A stretch of DNA of 64,000 nucleotides from Phascolarctos cinereus (GCF_002099425.1 NW_018343984.1:18964501-19028500); one strand, 5' to 3'. Shown: positions 1 through 10,120, counted from the stretch's first letter. The notes: a model not told the origin generated them from the sequence alone. A program made the numbers and translations.

Positions 1-118
1 CCTTTTACTAGAATGTAACCTCCACGAGAGTAGGAATCATGCTGTATTTACACTTTGGATCCTCCTTAGCATCTTACAGTAGATGGTTAATATTTATTTT
101 GTTTGCTCAATTGAAGTG
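1..118 (+). repeat. L2 LINE 3' tail, fragment
   Basis: The text runs GAATGTAACCTCC...AGTAGGAATC... then a TAATATTTATTTTG-like stretch. It follows the usual L2 3' end (AGACTGTAAGCTCC...GCAGGGACTG...AATAAATGTTTATTGA). It is clipped by the window edge and quite diverged. Confidence 0.5.
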
Positions 119-876
119 AAAAGTTGTACTGGAACCCAAGTCTCCTGACAAACCAATTCTTTTTTCCCCTTCTCCCCACCAATGGAGATATGGTGATGTC
201 AATGCTCAGGAAGCAAATACTTTGTCATTGGCTGGTTAGCAGCAGTGATGTCTTAGATTCCTTTTCCCCTAGGAAGCCAAAGAGAAAATGTCAGTAGCAA
301 CTCGAAGCTTGGAAGCCTCTAACATTTACATAATGTCACAGTGAAATTGATGTGAGTCAGACCACAATGAAGCCTGCTTCTTGCTAGATCCTGCAATGGG
401 AGCCCTGGCTGACAGTGAATAAGCGCGGCATCCTGGGATCCTGGAGTTGGATGGGAACACAGACCCAGCATCTTCAACAAGTTGCTATCCAATCTCCTTG
501 AACACCCCCAGATGGAGATGGGGCTTACTGCATCAGGAGAGAGCCCAGAAAACATTGGCAAGGACACTGTGCCTGAAGACATGAAGGAAGCTTATTTAAT
601 AGTATTGAGGCAGAGCAACCTTAAACTCCAAAGGCAAGGTCTTACCTTCTCCTCCCCCCACTTTTGGCATAGGGACACTTTCTTTAGGTTTTCTCAAGGG
701 CTCAGAAAAAAAATTAGCAAGATTGTGGACCAGTTGGGAAGGGAACTGCAGGTTCATTATTGGAAATTATTATTGGAATTATTGGAAATACTTCCATAGT
801 CCTGAGCCAGGTGGAAGAGAGACCAGTGATAGGAATTTCTACAGAAATTAATCACACTACTGTGTATTTTGTGAGA
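119..876. other. No gene or repeat recognised
   Basis: About 750 bp without a recognisable family. An open frame at 482-799 (105 aa, plus) has no recognisable domain, signal peptide or supporting splice sites, and its composition is unremarkable, so I do not call it a gene. Confidence 0.5.
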
Positions 877-1100
877 GCAGGGAGGTGGCATAGTGCATAG
901 AGCACCAGGTCTGGAATCAGACAGACCCCGTCTTCCTGAGTTCAAATCTGGCCTCAGACACTATCTAGCTATGTGAACCTGGGCAAGCGACTTAATCCTG
1001 TGGCAAACAAACAAACAAACAAACAAAAACAAAATCCTGTGGCAAACCACCCAAATGGGGTTATGAAAAGTCTGAAATGAAATGACAGCAATAACAATAT
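877..1100 (+). repeat. Mon1-type CORE-SINE, with an internal CAAA expansion
   Basis: The tRNA-derived head (GGTGGCATAGTGCATAGAGC), the GAGTTCAAATCTGGCCTCAG box B-like segment and the AAATGGGGTTATGAAAAGTC tail are all readable. In the middle, 1004-1030 is a CAAA microsatellite. The phrase AATCCTGTGGCAAA occurs on both sides of it, which suggests a local duplication. Confidence 0.85.
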
Positions 1101-1111
1101 ATTTTGTGCTT

Positions 1112-1345
1112 ACAATTTATACATGCACTCATTTATTCATACTGACTTCCATTCCATTATCTTCCATTCAATTTAGAGAACATTTATTCTGTAGGTATTA
1201 AGCACCTTCTATGTATAAAGCCCTTTAATGGGTGTGGAGAATCAGGAGAAATGCTACAAAGATGATTTAAATGTGCTCCGTTTCCTGAAGGACTTTGCAA
1301 TCTAGTAGGGAAATAAGACGCCAAAAACTAAAAAAGAAAGTATAA
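1112..1345 (-). repeat. L2 LINE 3' end
   Basis: On the plus strand it reads AACATTTATTCTGTAGG...AAGCACCTTCTATG... then a TTTGCAATCTAGTAGGG segment. This is the reverse complement of the L2 3' end (CCCATTAGATTGTAAGCTCC...AATAAATGTT). Confidence 0.65.
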
Positions 1346-1351
1346 TGCAAT

Positions 1352-1530
1352 GAGTTTATTTAATCAGTCAATAACCATTTACTAAGCACCTACTATGTGT
1401 CAGGCAGTAGACTAAACACTGGGGATACAAAGGCAAAAAATCAAATATCTCTTGTCCTCAAGGGAAACAAGTGTTCCCAAAAGTAGATACAAGTTATATA
1501 AAAATAAGTACAAAGCAATTTTAATTTGAT
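1352..1530 (-). repeat. L2 LINE 3' end, second copy
   Basis: It contains ACTAAGCACCTACTATGTGT, GGGGATACAAAGGCAAAAAA and TTGTCCTCAAGGG, which is the reversed L2 3' end. It lies head-to-tail with the previous copy, so two independent insertions or a split copy are possible. Confidence 0.7.
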
Positions 1531-1581
1531 TTGACTTGAGTCTTGGCCAGCAGGCTACAACACAATTTATGTCTTGTTTTT

Positions 1582-1829
1582 GTTGCTAGGTGGCACAGTG
1601 GATAGAGCACCAGGCCAGGAGTTAGGAAGACCTGAGTTCAAATCTAGCCTCAGACACATACTAGCTGTGTGACCCTGGGCAAGTCACTTAATCCTATTTG
1701 CCTCAGTTTCCTCATCTGTAAAATGAGTTGGAGAAGGAAATGGCAAACCACTCCCATATCTTTGCCAAGAAAACCCCAAATGGGTCACAAAGAGTAGGAC
1801 ATGACTGAAACAACTGAATGATAACAATT
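1582..1829 (+). repeat. Mon1-type CORE-SINE, nearly complete
   Basis: It is about 248 bp. It runs from TTGCTAGGTGGCACAGTGGA through GAGTTCAAATCTAGCCTCAG and the core (CCTCATCTGTAAAATGAG) to AAATGGGTCACAAAGAG and an AACTGAATGATAACAA tail. Confidence 0.92.
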
Positions 1830-2309
1830 TGTTGCTAGGTTCACCAAGTGGGAGCCCAGGTGGATGGTGGATAATTATAGCTTCTGAGGATACTGGTAAG
1901 GGAAGCAGCCAGTCTGACTCCTACCTCAAAAAGTGTCCCTGTTCAACATCCCTAATAAGCACATGCTCACAACTATTTAGCAATCAGCTCTCTGTATGCC
2001 CAATGCACTTTTAAGTTCCATCTGCGCTATTAATATTTTCTCGATAACTTTCCCGAGTCTAAACAATCAACAAAACAATAAACTAAGACCTGATTTGTAG
2101 CATTTGTTGATTTTTGAGGTGTAAATGCTTACAGATTGTTATTCATCCTTTGTTCTTGAAGAAGATTAATGCAGATGCTCACCCTGAAAATTTAAAATCG
2201 ACTCTCAAGCCAGGTTCAAGCTGGCTCCAGCACACTTGCTTTAAATGAACACTCAGTCAGCTGGAACTCACCCAGAGAATGGGAGAAGAGAGAACCCCTG
2301 GAGAGGACT
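1830..2309. other. Mostly unassigned; short RTE-tail-like relic near 2125-2175
   Basis: The only recognisable piece is TCATCCTTTGTTCTTGAAGA at about 2145. It resembles the reversed 3' end of the RTE-tail-like repeat seen at 5760-6145. The rest matches nothing I know, and no gene is supported. Confidence 0.4.
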
Positions 2310-2627
2310 TGATAATTACCTTTACGTATTTATAGGACTTCCATGTGGAAGAGGTTTTAGATTTGTTCTACTTGGCCCAGAGGGTGACAATGATACCAAG
2401 GCTGGAAACTGTGAAGAGTCAAACTTAGTCTTGAAATTAGGAAAAGCTTGCTAACAATTGATGCAAATCCAAAGTGGAATAGACCACCCATTACTAGGTG
2501 TGGGTCCCCTCTCCTTGGAAGCCTTTAAGCAGAAGTTTGACAGCCGTTTGTTTGGGATTTTGATAGTGATTGTTTCTTCTCTACAGCTCGGTTACTGAGA
2601 TCTCTAACATTCTGTGATTCTGGTGGC
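2310..2627 (+). repeat. L3/CR1 LINE 3' end
   Basis: It keeps the L3/CR1 3' order: TGGAAGAGGTTTTAGATTTG, TTCTACTTGGCCCAGAGGG, AGTGGAATAGACCACC, CCTTGGAAGCCTTTAAGCAG and the terminal ACATTCTGTGATTCTGG. Confidence 0.8.
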
Positions 2628-2639
2628 ACAAGAGCAGCT

Positions 2640-3215
2640 GATGGGATCAAGGAAAGGTCTCACCTAGGAAGTCACACTTGAACTGAGCTTTGAAGAAAGC
2701 CAGGGTTTCTGAGGGGGAGAGTTAGAGAAAAAGAAAAAAAAAGGAGCATGTTTCAGGAATGGGGGACTGTCTATGCAGAGGCTTATTTGGAAGTGGGAGA
2801 TGGAAAGTCATGCATCAGCACGATTTTGGTTGGAACACAGAGTGCATGAAGCAATTATTCAGTCACGTCCAACTCTTTGTGACCCCATTTGGGGTTTTCT
2901 TGGCAGAGATACTGGAGTGGTTTGCCATTTCCTTTGCCAGATCATTTTACAGATGAGAAAACTGAGGCAAACAGGGTGAAGTGACTTGCCCAGGGTCACA
3001 CAGCTATTAAGTGTCTGAGGCCAGATTTGAACTCATGAAGATGAGTCTTCTTGACTCCAGGACCATCACTCTATCCACTGGGCCACCTAGCTGCTCTATA
3101 TGAAGCAGAGCAAAGTACAATATACTTGGAAAAGTAGGCTGGAGTCATATTGTGAAGGGCTTCAAAAGCCCAGAAGAGAACTTATGGGAGCGTATTGACA
3201 AGATTCACACCAAAT
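2640..3215 (-). repeat. L2 LINE fragment split by a SINE
   Basis: The left piece (2640-2853) has GAAGTCACACTTGAACTGAG and GGGGGACTGTCTATGCAGAG. The right piece (3108-3215) has GGAAAAGTAGGCTGG and ATTGTGAAGGGCTTCAAA. Both are reversed L2 text in the right order. The gap is filled exactly by the Mon1-type SINE at 2854-3099. Confidence 0.7.
2854..3099 (-). repeat. Mon1-type CORE-SINE nested in L2
   Basis: Reverse-oriented SINE from ATTATTCAGTCACGTCC to the tRNA head GGGCCACCTAGCTGCTC. It is flanked by the direct repeat ATGAAGCA at 2846-2853 and 3100-3107. Confidence 0.93.
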
Positions 3216-3264
3216 ACTCAGGCGTGAATGAGTGCATCATGAGAGGGAACATCCATGTTAAAGG

Positions 3265-3445
3265 AAGCTCTGTGGAATCACGGATAGACCTCTAGATGTG
3301 GAGTCAGGAGTCCTGGGCTTGAATCCCTCCTAGGACACTTAATAGTTGTGTGACTGTGGACAACTCTCTTAAACTCTCTCTGTCTCAGTTTCCTCATCTG
3401 TAAAATTAGAGGGCTAGACTCGGCTTCTAGATCCCCCTCCAGCTG
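3265..3445 (+). repeat. MIR-like SINE, type B
   Basis: Diverged tRNA head, GAGTCAGGAGTCCTGGGCTT, core CAGTTTCCTCATCTGTAAAA and the tail AGATCCCCCTCCAGCTGAAA. Confidence 0.8.
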
Positions 3446-3455
3446 AAAAAAAAGA

Positions 3456-3795
3456 TTGAGACTTGGATTCTCTAGTCTGGAAGCTCAGTGGCCACTCATG
3501 GGCCCAATCTCACTACTGATTGGCATTGGAGCTTGGACCTTCTCTGTTTCTGTTCTCCTAGTTTCTAATTTGCTCCTTTTTTGGCTGCCTGGTGGCATCC
3601 CACTCCCTGATGTAAATACCTCCATCAACTTAGCTACTTAGCAGTTCAGAAATCCTGAGCTCAAGGATTCCTCTCACCTCTATATTTATAGACTTGACTG
3701 AGTAATAAAATTTGCAAAATGACTTCCTCACAACAACCCTGGAGGAGCAGCATTATGCTGGCCTTTGTTTGCATCTGGTAGTGTTTCATGAGACA
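3456..3795. other. No gene or repeat recognised
   Basis: Short unique-looking stretch. A 61-aa open frame at 3456-3641 has a hydrophobic middle, but nothing else supports it. Confidence 0.4.
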
Positions 3796-3799
3796 TAGG

Positions 3800-3945
3800 A
3801 TCATAAGAACTCATGTTTGTAACATTTAGAAGTAGAAAGAAACTCAGAGGTCACAGAGTCCAACCCACTGAAAAGGAAGCTGAGGCCCAGAGATCTTACT
3901 TGACCTTCCCAAGGTCACACAGGTAGTACGTGTTTGAATATACAA
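3800..3945 (-). repeat. MIR-like SINE, type B, fragment
   Basis: It carries GAAACTCAGAGGTCACAGAG, AGGAAGCTGAGGCCCAGAGA and AAGGTCACACAGGTAGTA, the reversed MIR3-like core and head. Confidence 0.75.
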
Positions 3946-4004
3946 ACCAACATAATAAACTGCATTGAAATTCCATTGTGTGTGGAAATAGCCTTCTACC
4001 TTTA

Positions 4005-4268
4005 GAAGAAAGAATTTATTAAGTACCTTCTATAAGCTAGGCACTTTACTAAGTACTTTACAAATATCTCACTTGATTCTCAAAACAGCCTTGGGAGGTA
4101 GAAGCTATGATTAGTCCCATTTTACAGATGAGGAAACTGAGGCAAACAGAAGTGAAGTGACTTGCCAATGGTCATCCAGATAGTAAGTGTCTGAAGATGA
4201 CAGATTTGAAGTCATGTCTTCATAACTCCGGGCCCAGAACTCTATCCACTGCGCCATCTAGCTGCCTG
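4005..4268 (-). repeat. MIR-like SINE, near full length
   Basis: It reads from AATTTATTAAGTACCTTCTA through CCCATTTTACAGATGAGGAA to the tRNA head (CTATCCACTGCGCCATCTAG), about 264 bp. Confidence 0.88.
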
Positions 4269-4269
4269 C

Positions 4270-5220
4270 TCAGTGGCAGGGGCATAGTTTTGTTTGCCGA
4301 GTATCACAGACACATCCTACCTAGGCATCACTGAGCTCACTCCCAATTGTTAAGGACTTCATAAATTTCACTCATCATTGACCACCTCTCAGACAATAAT
4401 TGTTAACTGATAAACAGAAGAAATGTCAGGTGTGGAATCCATGGTGAGAGAAAGATATTTTCTCTGTTGCAGTTATGAAAGATCGCTGATGAGACCTCTG
4501 ATCCCATTAAGGATATAAACTCTTCAGATGGAGCTGATGACAAGCATGCTAGTCTGGATGAGCCTCCTACCAGCTTTTCTGTCCTCCAGCTCATGTTCAG
4601 GGAGAGGAGGTTGAAATCAACTCAAGAATTTCATGGCCTGCAAGAAAATTACTGTTGGGAGATGACCCAGTTCTTTGATTGGTGTCACTAGGAGACAGAT
4701 CTCTTTGAGAAAAGAGCATAATGACATCCACTGGCTGCTTAAAGCCTCCCCATTAAACACATTAGCTTTCAAATAGCTTTATCATTTTTATATAAATAGT
4801 ATTGCTTGTTTCATCTAAGAGTCAGCGTCTTCGCATTATCCCAGAGAGGCCTGTGAAAATGGGTGCATTGCCTCATACCTCAAAGATACTGCCTCACATA
4901 GGACATTTCCTTAGTGTGGCAGAAGAAGTCATGGTAGTTCCAAACATGTATGGAGTCGAGTCTTCCTCAAATGCTTTCTGGTTTACCTTGACTATGAGTG
5001 GTAGAAATTGAGACTCTCGGTGCTCAAGCTAAAATTGAGCAATAGATCCTTGTTAGCTCTCCATCCTCTGTGGAACCATCCAGAAAATGAGCCTCCCCAC
5101 TCTTCTGAGGATGCTTGGACAATAGCCATCTCTATACCTAATGGATCCATTCATGGTAAGGTCATTACATCTGTTTGATTTTCATCTCTGTCTTTCTAAA
5201 GCTCTGATGAAAGGAGAATC
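4270..5220. other. No gene or repeat recognised
   Basis: About 950 bp of unique-looking DNA. It has open frames of 60-70 aa only, with no domain or splice context I can support. Confidence 0.45.
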
Positions 5221-5221
5221 A

Positions 5222-5475
5222 GCGCTGGTGATGAAGTGAAAAGACCTGGGTTCAGATTCTGCCTCTGCTGCTGACTACCTTCAGCAAGTGACCCAACCTC
5301 CCTGGGTCTCATTTTGTTCAGTTTGTAATATGAGCAAATTAAATTCAGTGCTTTTGACATCTCTTCCAGTTACAGATCTATAACCATACAGCCAAAGGAA
5401 GAGTTAAACCCAGAAAGCACCTTAAAGATCAATGGGTCCAATTCCAACTGCCTCATTATATCAATGAGAAAACTG
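5222..5475 (+). repeat. Two MIR-like fragments, opposite orientation
   Basis: Plus-strand type B relic at 5222-5390 (AAGACCTGGGTTCAGATTCT ... TCTTCCAGTTACAGATCTA). A short minus-strand type B start follows at 5395-5475 (AAAGCACCTTAAAGATCAA, ATGAGAAAACTGC). Both are diverged. Confidence 0.55.
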
Positions 5476-5527
5476 CTTAATAAATTCTTGTTGACTGAGG
5501 CTGGAGGGATGGGGGATGTAGGGGAGT

Positions 5528-5612
5528 GATACATATGTGTATATATGTATACACACACATATATATGTATATATATATAAATATATACATATGCATACAT
5601 ACATACACATCA
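5528..5612. repeat. AT-rich TA/TG/CA microsatellite
   Basis: Mixed TATA, TGTATA and ACACAC repeats ending in CATACATACATACACATC. Confidence 0.85.
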
Positions 5613-5759
5613 AATATCAGTGTTAATGGCTTTACTGACAGACCCCATTAGACTTAGAGGTGGCTATTGTTTGAGCATCCTCAGAATTGTCTGGAGATTC
5701 ATATGTATAAATATACATATTTTTAGGTATATGTATATGCATAAATGTATACATACATT

Positions 5760-6145
5760 GAGGATAACTGATGGGTCTCAAACCCATTGGTGAGTTAGGA
5801 GAATGTCTACCCCATGTATGTGAAGACTTCCCCTTGCAGAATGGGAATGGGCAGATGAGAGCAATTTGTTCCAATGATCATGAAGGTGGCTGAAACAGGC
5901 ACTGTGTAGTATTTAGAGTTTGATCAGACATTAAAGATGCCAAGGTCATCCACTGCATCCCAGACCATCGCCCGTCATCCTGACTTTCTTCTTGCCACTG
6001 GACTTCAATGACTCTGGAAGAGCCAGTGAGGTTGATAACTTTGTGCAGCTGTGCCTCATGTAAATCCAGCTCATGCATGCGTCTGGACATCACCCTCTGA
6101 TGCCATTGATTTTCTTTGAAAATGAAAGACAAACAACAACATACA
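5760..6145 (+). repeat. RTE/BovB-tail-like marsupial repeat, copy 1
   Basis: It shares long blocks with 56264-56600, including TGTGAAGACTTCC, TTGTTCCAA, GCCCGTCATCCTGACTTT, AATGACTCTGGAAGAGCCAG and TGTGCAGCTGTGCCTCATGT. It ends in AAGACAAACAACAAC. I recall this 3' end from marsupial RTE-derived LINE/SINE families. The shared text is certain; the family name is inferred. Confidence 0.65.
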
Positions 6146-6153
6146 CACATGTA

Positions 6154-6938
6154 CAGGCATACCTCAGAGCTATTGTGGGTTTGCTTCCAGACCACCTCAA
6201 TAAAGTGAGCATCACAATAAAGTGAATCACAGGAGGTTTGTTTGTTTGTTTGTTTGTTTCCCAGTGCATATAAAAGTTCTGTTTCCACTATACTGCAATC
6301 CATCAAATGTGCAATAGTATTATGTCTTTAAAAATGCAATGTACATACCTTAATTAAAAATACTTTATTGCTAAAAAGTGCTAATCACCACCTGAGCCTC
6401 CAGTGAGTTGTAATCTTTTTGCTGGTGGAGGGTCTTGCCTCGATGTTGATGGCTGCTGACTGATCAGGATGGTGGTTGCTAAAGGATTGGGGTGGCTGGG
6501 GCAATTTCTTAAAATAAGACAACAATGAATTGATTACCCAGTTGATTGACTTTTCCTTTCGCTTGAACATGAGGAGGCCATTGTAGGGTTATTAATTGGT
6601 CTAATTTCAATATTTTGTGCCTCAGGGGAAAAGGGTGGCCTGAAGATACGGAGACAGATGGGGAGACAGGCCAATTGGAGCAGTCAGAACATACATATTT
6701 ATTGATTAAGTTTGCTGTCTTATATGAATGCAGTTAGTGGGCACCCAAAATATTTACAATAGTAACATCAAAGATCACTGATCACAGATCACCATAATAG
6801 ATTTAATAATAATGAAAAAATTTGAAATATCGTGAAAATCATCAATAGGTGACACAAAGACGTGATGAGATCACATGCTTCTAGAAAAATGGTGCCAATA
6901 GATTTGCTCCATCAGGGCTGCTACAAACCTTCAATTCG

Positions 6939-6969
<31 letters not shown>

Positions 6970-7020
6970 AATATCTGTGATGCATGATAAAGCAAAGCAC
7001 ACTAAAATGAGCTATGTCTG
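6154..7020 (-). mobile_element. Tigger1-type MITE (pogo/Tc1-mariner DNA transposon), 867 bp
   Basis: Both ends carry the Tigger1 inverted repeat (CAGGCATACCTC at 6154; GAGCTATGTCTG ending at 7020). They are flanked by TA at 6152-6153 and 7021-7022, the expected target duplication. Inside, in reverse, lie the Tigger1 3' UTR, the transposase C-terminal codons (6385-6570 encodes LPQPPQSFSNHHPDQSAA on the minus strand), then after one junction near 6555-6575 the region just upstream of the transposase start. Almost the whole transposase is missing, so the copy is non-autonomous. Two simple repeats grew inside it: GTTT at 6236-6259 and A(28) at 6940-6967. Confidence 0.92.
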
Positions 7021-7059
7021 TATACACATACAAACAAAATAAATGCAAGACAATTTGGG

Positions 7060-7318
7060 AAGGAAGGAAATAAGCACCTACTATGTTCTAGACACTATGC
7101 CAAGAGCTTTACAACTATTATCTCATTAGATCTTCACAACAGCTATGTGGAAATAGGTACTATTATTATCCTCACAGTGTAGTTGAGAAAACTGAGGCAA
7201 ACAGAGGTTAAATGATGTGCCCAGGGTCACACAGCTAGTAAGTGTTTGAATCTGGATTTGAACTCAGAGCTTCCTGCTTCCAGGCCCAGCACTCTATCTG
7301 CCGTACCACCTAGCTGAC
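7060..7318 (-). repeat. MIR-like SINE, near full length
   Basis: From AAGCACCTACTATGTTCTAG through TATTATCTCATTAGATCTTC and GTCACACAGCTAGTAAGTG to the tRNA head at GTACCACCTAGCTGACA. Confidence 0.88.
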
Positions 7319-7480
7319 AGAGGTACTAACAGCTGGGAAGATTGGAAGAGGCCTTATGTAGGAGGTGACATTTATTTCAAGCTTTGAAAGAAAAAGGGGA
7401 TTTTAAGAGGCAGAGTGAGGTAAGGATGCTTGCCAAGCAGAGAGAATGGCCTGGGCAAAGGTGCCCAATTTAGAGACTCA
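7319..7480 (-). repeat. L2 LINE internal 3' fragment
   Basis: GGAGGTGACATTTATTTCAA, GCCTGGGCAAAGGTGCCCA and neighbouring text match the reversed L2 segment just upstream of its 3' end. Moderately diverged. Confidence 0.5.
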
Positions 7481-7685
7481 TCTACACTTTGCTGTGTGTC
7501 CGTCAGTCAGGCTTCTGGGTCCACTGAGGCAGAATAGCAATTGCAACTTGTGTTTCAGACTCCAAGTCCTCTTTCTACTACACTGTCCCTCCAGATGAGA
7601 GGGATGATATGAGACACTGCTTTGGAATGTTCTAGGCTTTCTGTAACTGTTGGGCAAACTTCGAAGGTTTCAAAGGCATGCTTAA

Positions 7686-7970
7686 ATCAATCTATCAGCC
7701 AGAACTTATTAAGTACCTACTATGTGCTAGAAAACTACAATGTGGGCGCCAGATATTGTGCTAGGCCAGGAGTGGGGTACTATGGCCTTGAGGCCATGTG
7801 TGGCCCTATAAATCCTCAAGTGGGGCCCTTTAACTGAATCCAAACAAGTACCTGTGGCCTCAAGGCCACAGGTTCCCACCTCTGTCTGGGCTTTAGATGG
7901 TTGGGGGTTGGAATGGAGAACAAATAAAATAAATGAAACAATCCCTGTTAGCAAGAAGTTTACAAAACCC
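7686..7970 (-). repeat. L2 LINE 3' end split by a hAT-like MITE
   Basis: Left piece: AACTTATTAAGTACCTACTA ... GATATTGTGCTAGG. Right piece: GAAACAATCCCTGTTAGCAA, GAAGTTTACA. The gap is the MITE at 7767-7884. Confidence 0.6.
7767..7884. mobile_element. Short hairpin MITE, hAT-like
   Basis: The two ends are inverted repeats: the start reads CAGGAGTGGGGTAC..TGGCCTTGAGGCCA and the end is the complement of CAGAGGTGGGAACCTGTGG. The body includes CAAGTGGGGCCCTTTAACTG. It is about 118 bp and interrupts an L2 copy. A candidate 8-bp duplication (GCTAGGCC / TCTGGGCT) matches at only 5 of 8 sites, so the superfamily is inferred. Confidence 0.65.
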
Positions 7971-7974
7971 TAAC

Positions 7975-8900
7975 TCCAATAAATAGCTTGAGGATTTTCT
8001 TCAAATTCTTCAAAGGCCCTTCAGCTGGCTAACCTACCCAGGAGCTTCTTGAGGACTGAAGGGACCTCTTGGTTGGTATTGTCCAAAGTGTCCTTGTGTC
8101 TGCTTACCTAGAACAGCTGGAAGAGAAGACTTTTAGTTTTGGAGTTCCGGAGTTATTCATTCTCTCTGAGATCCAGAAAAGCAAGCAATTGGCTAGTTTT
8201 CTAAAACTTCTAAGAGTCTAGCTTGGATTGAAGAAATTATAATATTTTGGTGGTAAGATTCCTTCCTTCCTTCCCATCATCACCCATCAGCATGGTCTAT
8301 GAGCAGTCATTACTGCTTAGAGACGAGACCCAGGTAGAGCTCTGCTGTGTTAATTCATGCTGTCTGCATTACGATTTTTCACATCTGCCTGTGAAGGACC
8401 AGTAATTGATGCAAAAATTTGCTAGGTGTTTCCAGAACTCTCATTCTTCTTTACCTTTATGATAAATGGAAGAGCTGAAATTGGGGAGTATTAGGAGAGG
8501 GAGAAAGTGCCTTCTATGTCCCCAGGAAGGCAGAGTAAGCCAAGAAGGAGCTTTTCTTGCTAGATGGAACTTCCCCTTAGGGGATTACAAGGCCTGGGGC
8601 CATCCTTTTGGGGATGTAGGCCTGGAGGAAAGCACACTGCAAGGCTCTTCTCCATCCTTTTACTCTAGTTGAAACCAGGTTAAAGCAACCATCAAGAGCC
8701 CCCTTGAAGGAGAAAAAACAAATTCAGAAAACAAGAGGCAGCCTGAGGGGTGAGTATAAGGGCTGAATGTATATACATACATGTCCATTTATATAGATCT
8801 ATATGAATACACACATTTGACCATGCTTGTGATTTAATTAGTGTTAAGAAACTCCCTGTACAAATACAGAATGACTCTTACTCTGTAACTTCTCCTCTTG
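7975..8900. other. No gene or repeat recognised
   Basis: Unique-looking sequence with a short CTTCC run near 8258 and a TATA-type run near 8770-8815. The open frame at 8466-8672 (68 aa) has no supporting signal. Confidence 0.4.
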
Positions 8901-8902
8901 GG

Positions 8903-9032
8903 TGTTACCTGGGGGCATCAGATGGTTAAGTGACTTGTCCAGGATTCCCCTGCCAGAATGTGTCAGGAACAGTTCTTGAACTCAGGGCTTCCTGAGTCTG
9001 AGGCCAGTTTTTTGTCCATTCAGCATTGTGTC
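8903..9032 (-). repeat. MIR-like SINE, tRNA-half relic
   Basis: GATGGTTAAGTGACTTGTCC, CAGTTCTTGAACTCAGGGCT and GTCCATTCAGCATTGTG are the reversed head of a tRNA-derived SINE. Confidence 0.65.
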
Positions 9033-9754
9033 TTTCATATGTACATATACATACATGTAGATAACTATAATGAGTGTGTGGATGTGTGTAATGGCACTTG
9101 AGGTCTTTCTTTTATTACCACTTGATAGAACTATCTTCCCCTCCCCAGGCACTGTACCTTACATCTTTCTGGTTCCTAGAATATGGGTGAGTTAGAAAGG
9201 AAACAAGGCATGAGTCCTTGGCATTGCAGATAGAAGTTATGTTTCTCTGTAAATCTGCATTCTTCCTGAAGCATACCGCGCCCCCCCCCCCTTCCCGCCC
9301 CAGGTCAATTATCTCTCTACCATGGACCACAGAGTATGGCTGAAAGACATTTTTTTTGGTACTTATTTCAATTAATTAATTCTTTAAGACTCCATAAGTT
9401 GCCATCTAGGTATAGCTCTACATCAGTGGAGGAAGAGTCTTCACTGGGAATTACACTCCACACTCACTTGCCAATTCAAATTATCCCTTCATAGTTACCA
9501 CTGCTTCATTTTGGTTTCAACCCCAAGGGACAAGATGCAGTCCCAGGATAGCTGATCCCTTCTAAACTCATCATGCTGCTGTTAACTCGAGCCTTGGATG
9601 CCACCTCCAGCAGCCTCCTTTCTTCTCTAATTGGAGAGCTGGAGGGTAGAGTACCAAATTCCTCACAAAGCTTTCCTTTATAGACGACAGGTATTGGATT
9701 TTCAGCTCACCTCACTCTCCATCTGCAGCTCTGCTTGGTTTCAACTCCATGCAA
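9033..9754. other. Unassigned sequence
   Basis: It holds a C-rich run at 9283-9293. GGTTTCAACCCCAAGGGACA (about 9511) resembles GGTTTCAACTCCATGCAACA (about 9738), perhaps a decayed local duplication or L2 text. No gene is supported. Confidence 0.35.
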
Positions 9755-9985
9755 CAAGACATACCTGAGCATGGTACCCTTTGGGATTTCCCTCTCTCCC
9801 CACTTTCCAGCTTCCCTTCATGTATTGTCTTCCCCTGTTAGGTTCTAAGCTCCTCAAGGTGAGGCAATGCTTTCTTTTTCTTATTTGTTCATTTCTTATT
9901 TGTAGATTTCTTATTTGTATGCCCAGTGTAGCCAGTATCTGGCACAGAGTAGCCACTTGATAAAATATTTATTGAATTGAATTGT
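9755..9985 (+). repeat. L2 LINE 3' end
   Basis: CCACTTTCCAGCTTCCCTTC, GTTAGGTTCTAAGCTCCTCA, CTGGCACAGAGTAGCCACTT and a TTGAATTGAATTG tail. Confidence 0.8.
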
Positions 9986-10120
9986 ATTCCTGTATTAGGA
10001 TGTAAGCTCCCTGAAGGCAGGGACTATGTTGCTATTGTAAATATGTGCCTAGTACTTAGCGCAGTGCCTGGCACACAGTAAGCCTTTAATAAATGTTCAT
10101 TCATTCATTCATTCATAAGG
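9986..10120 (+). repeat. L2 LINE 3' end, adjoining copy, ATTC tail
   Basis: GGATGTAAGCTCCCTGAAGG, GCGCAGTGCCTGGCACACAG, TTTAATAAATGTTCATTC. The terminal ATTC repeat spans about 10098-10117. Confidence 0.85.

Noticed and set aside
1582-1660. tRNA gene-like A and B box in SINE heads (here and in other SINEs)
   Set aside because: They are tRNA-derived promoters of SINEs. The acceptor and anticodon stems are not intact and each is followed by SINE body.
5878-6306. 142-aa minus-strand frame
   Set aside because: It crosses the RTE-like repeat and the end of the Tigger1 MITE, so it is a chance frame over two repeats.
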